Positions 39,180 to 50,000 of a stretch of DNA of 64,000 nt are shown here, one piece after another. The position numbers and the translations under genes are program-made. Below the pieces are notes generated by a model, which saw only the letters and a program-made list of their open reading frames with translations, searched no databases and had not been told where the DNA came from. The stretch's first letter is position 1; every line of letters starts with the position of its first letter. The stretch comes from Sipunculus nudus (lineage: Eukaryota > Annelida > Sipuncula > Golfingiida > Sipunculidae), in the NCBI GenBank assembly GCA_026874595.1, contig CM049318.1, forward strand, positions 61,414,250 to 61,478,249, read 5' to 3'.

Positions 39180-39749
39180 ATATGAATCTTGTTGGCGCGA
39201 TAACCCAAAAAATATTTCACGGAACTTTACCAAAATTGGTATATGTATAGATATGGGTAAGAGGACGACGCCTATTTAAAATGAGGTCATGACCTTTACT
39301 AGGAGAGTGTCCTTGACCTTGAATAGGTCCAATTTCGGGGAAAATCACACAAATTCTTTAATATCTCAAGAAATTTTGCATGGATTTATCCCAAAATCAA
39401 GTTGATGGAAGATCATGGATAGGGTTGTCATGTTCCAGAAACTGGTGGCGCCACCTATTATTCTTTACTTGTTTTCGTGCCGTTTAATACCCCCTAAATT
39501 GCCACCTTACAGCACTGTGAGCATTATAAGTCAAAAACTAATGGACAGATTTCTTTTATATTATGCATATACATAGGTATGGGTTATGGGATGATGCTTA
39601 TTTAAATTGGGGTCATGACCTTTCCTATGATAGTGGCCTTGACCTTGAATATTGCCATATATGGTGAAAATCACACACCTCTTATGATATCTCCAGTGTT
39701 GATAGCCATATGGATTTCAAACATGACTTATGTATGGCCAACCACTAAA

Positions 39750-42400
39750 GTAAGAACCCTATAGGTTCTAGGGTCATGAGGTCAAAGGTCAAGGTCACTG
39801 GACTGGCATTTTAAAAGATACTGTGGATGCATTTTAAGCCAAACTTTCATCCCAGGTCTTCCATCTTGAATATATAGCTCACTTGCCAATAATGGATGAT
39901 CCATATAAATTTTGGGGTCACAAGGTCAAAGGTCAAGGCCACAGGAGCTATCTGTCCAAAAATTAGTTTCTGGATGATAATTCCTGCTTTTATTGATGTA
40001 TGGATTTCAAACTTGACTTATATATGTCCCATTGGAAAAGCAAGACCCAAATTGATTTTGGGGTCATGAGGTCAAAGGTCAAGGTCACAGGAAACCTCTT
40101 TAAAAAGATTGTGGATGCATTTTCAGCCAAACAATTCATCTCAGATCTTTCATCTTGCACATATAGTTCACCTGCCAAGAGTGGAAGACCCCTATCAATT
40201 TTGAGGTCACAAGGTCAAAGGTGAAGGTCACAGGAGCCATATGTCCAAAAATTAGTTTCTGGATGATAATTCCTGCTTTTATTGATGTATGGATTTCAAA
40301 CTTGACTTATATATGTCCCATTGGAAAAGCAAGACCCAAATTTATTTTGGGGTAATGAGGTCAAAGGTCAAGGTCACAGGACACATCTTTAAAAAGATGT
40401 GGATGCATTTTCAGCCAAACATTTCATCTCAGATCTTTCATCTTGCACATTTAGTTCACCTGCCAAGAGAGGAAGAACCCTATCAATTTTGAGGTCACAA
40501 GGTCAAAGGTGAAGGTCACAGGAGCCATCTGTCCAAAAATTAGTTTCTGGATGATAATTCCTTCTTTTATTGATGTTTGGATTTCAAACTTGACTTGTAT
40601 TTGACCCATTGGAAAAGCAAGACCGGAATTGAATTTGGGGTCATAAGGTCAAAGGTCAAGGTCACAGGAAACCTCTATAAAAAAATTGTGGATGCATTTT
40701 CAGCCAAACAATTCATCTCAGATCTTTCATCTTGCACATATAGTTCACCTGCCAAGAGTGGAAGACCCCTATCAATTTTGAGGTCACAAGGTCAAAGGTG
40801 AAGGTCACAGGAGCCATATGTCCAAAAATTAGTTTCTGGATGATAATTCCTGCTTTTATTGATGTATGGATTTCAAACTTGACTTATATATGTCCCATTG
40901 GAAAAGCAAGACCCAAATTGATTTTGGGGTCATGAGGTCAAAGGTCAAGGTCACATCTTTAAAAAGATGTGGATGCATTTTCAGCCAAACATTTCTTCTC
41001 AGGTCTTTCATCTTGCACATTTAGTTCACATGCCAAGAGAGGAAGAACCCTATCAGTTTTGAGGTCACAAGGTCAGAGGTGAAGGTCACAGGAGCCATCT
41101 GTCCAAAAATTAGTTTCTGGATGATAATTCCTTCTTTTATTGATGTTTGGATTTCAAACTTGACTTGTATTTGACCCATTGGAAAAGCAAGACCGGAATT
41201 GAATTTGGGGTCATAAGGTCAAAGGTCAAGGTCACAGGATTAATCTATAAAAAGATTGTGGATGCATTTTCAGCCAAACAATTCATCTCAGATCTTTCAT
41301 CTTGCACATATAGTTCACCTGCCAAGAGTGGAAGACCCCTATCAATTTTGAGGTCACAAGGTCAAAGGTGAAGGTCACAGGAGCCATATGTCCAAAAATT
41401 AGTTTCTGGATGATAATTCCTGCTTTTATTGATGTATGGATTTCAAACTTGACTTATATATGTCCCATTGGAAAAGCAAGACCCAAATTGATTTTGGGGT
41501 CATGAGGTCAAAGGTCAAGGTCACATCTTTAAAAAGATGTGGATGCATTTTCAGCCAAACATTTCATCTCAGGTCTTTCATCTTGCACATATAGTTCACC
41601 TGCCAAGAGAGGAAGACCCCTATCAATTTTGAGGTCACAAGGTCAAAGGTGAAGGTCACAGGAGCCATATGTCCAAAAATTAGTTTCTGGATTTTAATTC
41701 CATCTTTTACTGATGTATGGATTTCAAACTTGGCTTTGTTATTGACCCATTAGAAAAGCAAGACCCAAATTGATTTTGGGGTCATGAGGTCAAAGGTCAA
41801 GGTCACAGGAAACCTCTTTAAAAAGATTGTGGATGCATTTTCAGCCAAAAAAATTCATCTCAGATCTTTCATCTTGCACATATAGTTCACCTGCCAAGAG
41901 TGGAAGACCCCTATCAATTTTGAGGTCACAAGGTCAAAGATGAAGGTCACAGGAGCCATATGTCCAAAAATTAGTTTCTGGATGATAATTCCTGCTTTTA
42001 TTGATGTATGGATTTCAAACTTGACTTGTATATGTCCCATTGGAAAAGTAAGACCAAAATTGATTTTGGGGTCATGAGGTCAAAGGTCAAGGTCACAGGA
42101 CACATCTTTAAAAAGATGTGGATGCATTTTCAGCCAAACATTTCATCTCATATCTTTCATCTTGCACATATAGTTCTCCTGCCAAGAGAGGAAGAACACT
42201 ATCAATTTTGAGGTCACAAGGTCAAAGGTGAAGGTCACAGGAGCCATCTGTCCAAAAATAAGTTTCTGGATGATAATTCCTGCTTTATTGATGTATAGAT
42301 TTCAAACTTGACTTGCATATGTCCCATTGGAAAAGCAAGACCCAAATTGATTTTGGGGTTATGAGATCAAAGGTCAAGGTCACAGGACACATCTTTTAAA
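39750..42400. repeat. About 285-bp satellite array with nuclear-receptor half-sites
   Basis: Nine tandem monomers within the family A element. Each has two half-site clusters. Example one: GGGTCA 40061-40066, AGGTCA 40069-40074, AGGTCA 40076-40081, AGGTCA 40082-40087 (spacings 2, 1, 0). Example two: AGGTCA 40204-40209, AGGTCA 40212-40217, AGGTGA 40219-40224, AGGTCA 40225-40230. Similar monomers form the core of the copies at 20625 (about five), 24377 (about two) and the unrelated-end element at 32730. Confidence 0.93.
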
Positions 42401-42577
42401 AGATCAAGGTCACAGGACCAACATCTTCAACAAGATTGTGGAATCGTTAGATGGAATAAACAATAAATATGCCAAGTGTCAGTATATGCTGCTAAAAATG
42501 GGGGTCTGTTCTTGTAGGAGGGGGGCCTACTATGTCTGGGGATACTCTGGCACCTGCGGTGCCAAGAAATGTCTAGT

Positions 42578-45008
42578 TATTTAATGCTCCTGGTATCTTC
42601 ATAGACCCCTTAATTTTAGGGGTGGAGTTTGGCCTTACACTGTGCGTGTAAACCTGTGACCATTGACCCTGAAATGAATGATCTATCCATGCTCCACACT
42701 CCAATGCAGGGAGATTGAAGCACAAAAGACTTTCACCTTGAGACAAGTATATCAGATGCCCGAGTACTTGAGTACTCCCCATGGAACAGTTTACATGACC
42801 GGATTAGTAACTCTCGCATGTATGTCCCAGTACAAGCAGTAGCAGGCTATGTTTTACAGTTACATGACAGGTGATGGCTCTGATAGTGTTTTTCACCTTT
42901 GATAATAACATCAGGCAGAGACCTGGAGAGTGTAAGAATGATGTTTTGAGACCTGACATTTATGCAAGTTAGGTTAGAGTTATGGTGGGACTGGTACCCT
43001 AGATTTAGCAGTAGCATTTATAAATTTGTCATTCTTCTGCTTTTTTCATCTGAATGTAGTTTGCTGCATCTGTGCCTGACAGAATCATAAAACCGTTGTT
43101 TTATCTTTGCAGGTGTAATAAATTTTGATTTTACAGTAATTACAACCACATTTAAGTCATCCTGTAAAGTAGACAGAGGAGTTAATAACTCTAGCTATAA
43201 AAACAATAACAGTCTCTTGGATCATATGCACACTATATATTGTTTCTGCAACTCAGACATTTGGGCTCACGAGGTCATATGCTGGGGCATTTATTTTCTC
43301 AAGGTTTATATACTATAGGGTGTCATTCTTCAAGGCTTTCCCCCACAGACATATTTACTGTTTTTTGTTACTGTCTAGGAATATTTCCTCTTAGTTCATA
43401 TATATATATTCAATGCTGGCTGATGTCATTCCCTATGGTAACTATTTCCTTAGAGAATCTATTAAATTTTCAGAAGTAATTTGGAACAACATAATATGTC
43501 CTCGTTTAAATGGTCCATTACCATTGCAAAGATTGGGCAATATGTTATCATTCACTTGAATTCAGGGGGGGGTGGGGAGGGTGCAATTTTGCTTTGGAGG
43601 GCAGAGCTTACAATATGTGAACTAACCATCAAATTGTTGAACCAAAATACATGAATTTTTCTTTCCTTGCATTCATATATTACATGCACTGATATAATAC
43701 ATTCTATTCAATATGTATATCCATACACTAGCAATGGGTTGGGCAGCCTCCTTTTTCTGCTGTGCAGAGCTGACATGGGAAACAACCATCAAAAAGGATG
43801 AACCATGATGCATGCATTTCTCTTTCCTAGCATTCATATAATACATGCACTGATATAACACACACTGTGCAGTACATCTCTTACTGAGTGACTCCTGCAC
43901 TTCTGGATTCACGGCTGGTTTCCTCCTTGTTCACTGAGGTAAAAGGTGATAATGAAATGAGGACCTCCCTGAGAGATTAATTTACATCCGGTGGCAGGAT
44001 TATCCTCACTAGTTCTGGACCTGCCCATGGAACCTGCTTAAATTAAATTAAAACAACAATAAAATGTCAGAGTAAGGTGATTCGGGTCACAAGCTCTGTG
44101 GGGTGAGTGATATAATTCATACAGTAAGACTAGGGTTTAAACTCTGTGTATTGTGAATGATTTACCAAGTAAAATATTTGCCCTAAGGTGAGAGCCATTA
44201 GAACAGACAACTCTCATACAGGCCCTTGCAGGCATCACATTACTTAATCAAAAGCTGTAATCTTATATTGAAACGAATGGTGTCCGTGCATTAGTTGATT
44301 AGTAGTGTCTCATCATCAAAGAATCGGGATACAGGTAAGGCAATAATATCATTATATTCACCAGGTATTTTTATATTAAATGTGTTTAAAGAGTACACTG
44401 CCATGGGTGTGTCTCTTAGCTAGTTTCTGTCTGCCATGTTGCAGAGATTTGTTTTCCACAGGAGCCATGTTAAAGTTTAGGTATGTGACGTCATGTGTCA
44501 CTGCATTAGTCATTTGTGGGTCATATTTATTTTGTTTAATATCTGTTCATCTTCATACCCCAGCTTTGGTTTTGCTGTGGTTAGTTGTTTGAAACCCCAT
44601 TCATAGAGTTAGGAACAGATTTTGATGATATCTTTGATGAAAACCCATGGAACAATGAATTTTTTTGGTGAATTGGGGTCACCATTATATGTAATATGTT
44701 ATTAACTATAAATTCTTTTCCTTTATTTCACAATAAAAGTTCCCCCCATATGCACACACAAGTCTTACCTAATTGCACATGTCTTTGTTATGGCAGACAG
44801 AACTGACCTGTGATGCAACTATTAGAGTTGCTGAACTGTGACTCATATATTTCTGCTTTATTTGCTTTCTTATCATGCACTTGCATACTTTGCCAACATT
44901 TGAACAGGAATCAGGCAATATTCTGGATTTGCAGATCTGGAATGTTGGCACAGATATAAACTTTATTTATTTTACATGGATTGTTCAACTAGTTATAATA
45001 ACTAATAA
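42578..45008. other. Region upstream of EcR exons, no gene seen
   Basis: Contains a diverged 161-bp duplication (about 43604-43725 and 43765-43900, sharing AACCATCAAA, CTTTCCT, GCATTCATATA, TACATGCACTGATATAA). An upstream EcR exon may lie here or further left; none could be recognised because the A/B domain is poorly conserved. Confidence 0.45.
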
Positions 45009-45198
45009 GAGGCACTCTCCATGGCTCGGATGTTGGTGCTCAGTAGTCAGTAAGGGTGGAGGAAACCGGAGGGCCCATAAAATACCACCGACCTTGGACA
45101 GGCAACTACAACCCACTCTCATAGCCACACCAGGAATCGAACCCGGGTCCTAGGTGGAGAAGGCTGAGCATTTTACCACTCAGCTGTCCAGGTCCCTA
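45009..45198 (-). mobile_element. tRNA-derived SINE
   Basis: Read on the minus strand, the head has a pol III A-box-like stretch (AGCTGAGTGGTAAAATGCTC) and a B-box (GGTTCGATTCC) at tRNA-like spacing. A body follows whose + strand reads GGTGGAGGAAACCGGAGGGC, resembling a conserved central block found in some metazoan SINEs. The tail and target duplication are unclear. It is not a tRNA gene, since the acceptor arm does not pair. About 540 bp upstream of the first visible EcR exon, opposite strand. Confidence 0.75.
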
Positions 45199-45534
45199 AC
45201 AGACATAATTTAGTTAAAACCTCAAATATCAAGTGAGGCCTCAAATATCAAACTGATTTGGGCACCATATACCCAGTTTTTCATCAGCAGCAGAATTTTG
45301 CTAGTCACAGCTGTCTTCCTCATGGATATTGTATCTTGTAAATGAATACAGTACATTATGATTAATATAAAACAGATGGTTGATAGATATTAAAATGTGA
45401 CTGTATAAGTACCTACTGATGGTAGATACTTATTTTATGATAGCTGATGATAGATACATTTATCTTGGCTTTTAAATTACCTCATAGTGAATACATATGT
45501 TATAATATGGCTGTATATATATGTGTGTGTGTGT

Positions 45535-45577
45535 GTACATATGTAAATATATTATATATATATATATATATATATAA
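45535..45577. repeat. TA/GT-rich microsatellite
   Basis: A GTGTGT stretch near 45522-45535 followed by a (TA)n run around 45551-45577, about 160 bp upstream of the first visible EcR exon. Confidence 0.85.
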
Positions 45578-45736
45578 TGTCTTACTTATTTCTACATAAG
45601 AATATTTTTTTTAATGTCTAAAATATAAGTACATGACTGTGAAAAAAAGCCTATATGCAAAAATCCTTCTTAAACCACACCTGTATTATTACCTGTGTTA
45701 CCAATTATTGAATGTCTCTTGTGTTTTGTGTTCCAG

Positions 45737-46102
45737 TAGTCAGTGAGGCCAACTCGTCTACGGAAGAGGAGATGGTATTGATGCCAGCCAATGAGGGCAC
45801 CACAAATAATGGCACCGATTCCGACGACCATGGCTCCCAGTCGCTGACGGCAGTCACTGGCGTCAACTCAATGCAAAATAAGTTTGCCGAAATGACATTC
45901 ATTCCTGAAGGAACGGGAACCATGGGTCACCAGACGAACACGATTTTGCCAAGCTCAAGTGTCAACAATAACATGCTGGATCAGAAAAAACGTAAAGGGG
46001 TAGGGATTGCTGGGAAGAGCATTGAGGAAGAACTGTGCTTGATATGTGGTGACCGGGCATCGGGGTATCATTATAATGCCCTCAGCTGTGAAGGGTGCAA
46101 AG
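45737..46102 (+). CDS. EcR: EcR exon: A/B region and first zinc finger
   Basis: The first two bases complete a codon begun upstream; the frame then reads 121 residues plus one base. The A/B part is rich in Ser, Thr, Asn, Glu and Asp, as expected for an AF-1 region. A basic patch (QKKRKG, residues 82-87) precedes the first finger, whose zinc ligands are Cys100, Cys103, Cys117 and Cys120. The exon ends in the Gly codon of CEGCKG, a classical nuclear-receptor splice position, with donor gtaagc. An in-frame ATG at 45712 lies in the upstream polypyrimidine stretch; it could serve only if this exon is not spliced, which I think unlikely. Confidence 0.93.
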
Positions 46103-47058
46103 GTAAGCAACAGTTTTAGCTTAGCAGACTGTACATGGTCTGAGCTATAGAGATGACCCATTACCATCATCTGTCCATCACAAAACGCAGGGCGCAAATC
46201 AAAACCCTCCAGTTGTGAAGGTTGCAGAGGGGCCATAGCTAAGGGTTTAGCTAAGATGACTAGACACTGTCTTTGTCTGTCATCTGTCCATCATTGATCA
46301 TAGGGCACAAAAGGTTAAAGCTACATTTTCCAAATTCAAAATGATGTAAATTTTTTAATGATGGACTTGGAACTAGGTCACTGTCACCTAATTGCCTTGA
46401 GAAACTTGGCAAATTAATTGTAATTATTTAATTGTTTAATTATTTTATTAATAATTGTAATTATTTAATATGTAAATTTCAAAACACACTGACCCATAGT
46501 TAGGTGTAAGATTTCCTTTTAACACATAAATAAATATAAGTACATATAATGTACATCAAAATAATGACTCATTCTGTTTAAAATATAAAAATGTCAGCCT
46601 GCATTTATTTATTGTATCCCCAGACAAAGTCGGGGGATACTATGTTTTCATACCTGTCCCGCCGCCGCCGCCGCATATAAATCTTGTTGGTGCGATAACC
46701 CAAAAAATATTTCACGGAACTTTACCAAACTTGGTATATGTATAGATGGGTAAGAGGACGATGCCTATTTAAAATGAGGTCATGACCTTTACTAGGAGAG
46801 TGTCCTTGACCTTGAATAGGTCCGATTTTGGAGAAAATCACACAAATTCTTAAATATCTCAAGAAATCTTTCATGGATTGATCCCAAAATCAAGTTGATC
46901 GAAGATCTTTTCAATGGCTAGGTCAAATTTGAACATGGATGACCTTGATACATTTTTCAAGGTCACAGCAGCGATACAGTTTAAGTGTGTACACCTTTAA
47001 GTAAAGGGGTTATAAAAAATGAGGCATAATGAAGATGTTTGTAATTTTACTAGAGATT

Positions 47059-47096
<38 letters not shown>

Positions 47097-50000
47097 GGCC
47101 CAGATCCTGATCAGCGATTGGTCCAGACCAAATCCCTATCAGTATTCAGTCCTTATCAGTGGACCAGATCCCGATTTGGGTTTAGGCCGGACTGAATCCT
47201 GATCAGGATTTGGTCTGGACCAATCACCTACAGGTCCAGATTGGGATCCTGGCCTTGACATATATATGACTGTGTGTGTGTATATATATGTTTGCCCAAA
47301 AAAAGGTTTCTTTCTCAGGCACTCTTCCTCAGTATTGACTATTGCATCAAAAACTATATCATTATGCCAAAGAAATTAAAGGTATGGTTCTCAAGCACAG
47401 CCCGCGTCAATTTTAACACCCCGCATTAAACATATTTTATTTTGATTTTCATCTTTCAAGAAGATAAAATACGATTTCTTTTGTTATGTAGTACTATTAC
47501 CTGTTCAGCAAAAACGCCCTGTTATTTTCTTGCTTTCCATGGTCATATGACATTTTTATCAAAACATCTAAAAAAAGTGATTTCTGAAAAAAAGTGTCTG
47601 AGAACCATACCTTTTTATTTTTTTGGCCTTAAAGCTATTAAGTTCAATTGATTTTGAGTAGAAATATATCAATTTTGAGCTCCAGCGGCTTGGAAATTAC
47701 TTTCTAATGAAAATAATAAATTTTTGATCAGATTTTGTTTTGTAATAATGTGCTTTTAATTCTTCTACAAACCAATTTCGATTTTATGTTTTCCCCTGTT
47801 GTATGAATTTTTATATAACAAAAAATTTATAATAAAAAATGAGAAAGAAACCATACTGATTTATGAAAAAAAATGCCAGAGAACTCAGCCTTTATTTTGG
47901 CTGTATTGATATAAATAAATCTAAATATGTTTACACACTTCTGAAATTATTGACATTTAATCTTTTTGCAGGTTTCTTCAGGAGAAGTATTACTCGTAGT
48001 GCAGTATATCAATGTAAATATGGTGGCAACTGTGAGATGGACATGTGGATGCGGAGGAAATGTCAGGCGTGTCGTCTCCGCCGTTGTCGAGAAGTTGGCA
48101 TGAAAGAAGAATGTGAGTAGATCTGTTGAATAATTCATGACACCCCACCTATTATAATCAACTGGGACTAGATGTCATTGAACATTATAATACAATTTAC
48201 TTCTTTACGTGACTCAGGTGCCATGTTACATCACACAAGCTCTTTACTTTTTTTTGATGAAATATTTATGTTAGTTCTGTATAAGGTATTACAACCAGCA
48301 AACCAGAGAGTAATTTTGAAAGTCTGTTAAAGGTAAATCTATTAATTCTTAAGTTCTGCACATGGTGTTACTACTGAAACCATTGAGTATTCTTAAAGGT
48401 TTAAAGTTTGTTACATTATAACAGATATCATGGTAAATTTTTTAGAATATAAAATTTCACTCTATTTACTGTGATTCAGGTTAGCAAAAATGTTTCAATA
48501 TGTTGCCATCATTTAGACACTAAAGAAGCTAGTAGCATGCACAACCAGTTCCCATAGAAACTGTATTATTCCTCTGGGGATAACCTTGTGCAACACTTGC
48601 ATCAGTTAATCTTATCTCTTTATTGGCTTCTGTCACAGAAGGAAAAATATTTTTGTAACCTCTTCTAGCAAGTCAATACATGACATGGAATGTGTAAACA
48701 GGAAATGCCATTATTTGTAAACTTACCACATATCCAAGTTATGTCATATATGGATGTAAAGCCTTAAATCATCATCTTGCAGATGAGGCGATAAAGGGAT
48801 ATAAAAAGAAAAAAGTAGTCATATCTGCTAGAAGTGCCAGGGTTACCATGGCAATAAAATTTAGGCTGCTAAACAGACTGTTACTTGAGGGATAATAAAA
48901 ATTCCCCCTAAGACCAATCTGAACGATCTCCTGACAATGAAAACCTGCAGTCCCCCTTCCCATAACCCCCTTCCTCCAAGTAAAAAAAAGTACAGTAAAA
49001 CAGGACAATGACCACCTCAATTTAGCAACAACCTCAACAAAATGACAAACTGTTCATGGTCAAGATTATTTTTTTGGGCCTTTTTATAAGACCCTGCTTA
49101 GACGAACACCTTGGAAAAATATAACCAGTTGGACAAGGTCCTGTTTGTGGTAATAGTTTCTGTTTTAAAGATGTATAGGCTTGGAGCACTACTATTTGTA
49201 GGGATCAAAAACTTAGAAAATCCTCAGAATCAAACCCAACATGAAATTCTGTATTCTCAACAAATCTGTATTTCAGGCTTATTATCAGAAGAACAGTGTA
49301 AAGCACGTGATGCGCGGCGGAAAGCACGCATGGAATTAAAGCGTAAACAGCATGGCGATGAGGTGGTTCAACAACACAGTCCTGACAGTCAGAACTCTGA
49401 GCCACCACCGCCGCCAGCCCCAGACAAGGCCAGCCTCGTACTGGCTAGCAATCCCATGGATTATATTTCCTCAGACGAAAGGGAACTTGTCGAAAAAATT
49501 GTTATGTATCAAGATGAATTTGAGCTCCCCAAAGAGGATGACTTGCAGAAATTGACAGTGAGTAAAATTCATGTACATTCACATTTAAAGTGATTAGTCA
49601 TAGGTAAAAAATGATTTTAATGGCATTGTGATTGACCAATTGTTTGGAAATAAATTACTCCCTTATATGTTTTATATTAAGGTGAACTGTCACTGGTCTC
49701 ACATATATTGTGTCAGTAGTATAAATGTCAGCATACATTTAATGTTTCTCAAATTTCAGAGACTTTTAACTAAAAATATCAATTCATTATCTTTTGTATA
49801 TCTGCCATTATTGCATGAAACATTTTCACCATTTCGAAGTCCCTATAGCTTCTCTTACAATTGATTAAAATTTTCGTGAATATTTTATGTGATTGCTATG
49901 ATAATGGTTATGTACATTATATTAGTTACTGTACAGCAGAATTATGAAAATGAAAACCTGGCAAAACACTGGAGAAGTGAAAATGTTAACATTTAACCTT

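Larger units (their letters stand above)
39080..42577 (+). mobile_element. Family A Helitron-like (HINE/pearl-type) element, longest copy
   Basis: Left end TTGTATCCCCAGAC; (CCG)n of about 17 units at 39128-39179; unique 5' region to about 39750; then nine satellite monomers of about 285 bp, each marked by GGATGCATTTT. Then a unique tail, the inverse motif GTCTGGGGATAC (about 42535), hairpin TGGCACC-TGC-GGTGCCA (about 42548-42564) and CTAG|TT at 42573-42578. No coding capacity, so non-autonomous. The inverted left motif set back from the 3' end, the terminal hairpin and the lack of a clear target duplication fit Helentron-derived elements (HINEs); no Rep/helicase source is in the window. Monomers carry AGGTCA clusters at fixed spacing. 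Confidence 0.9.

Noticed and set aside
39061-39250. Poly-proline open frame across the CCG run
   Set aside because: The frame is the translated CCG microsatellite of a mobile element and appears in each family A copy; no conserved domain.
40000-42211. Repeated open frames starting MDFKLDLYMSHWKSK
   Set aside because: They recur once per satellite monomer, break at monomer indels and have no conserved start context; repeat artefact.
45712-45736. ATG at 45712 as the EcR start codon
   Set aside because: It lies within a good polypyrimidine/acceptor sequence (ttttgtgttccag), so a spliced upstream exon is more likely.
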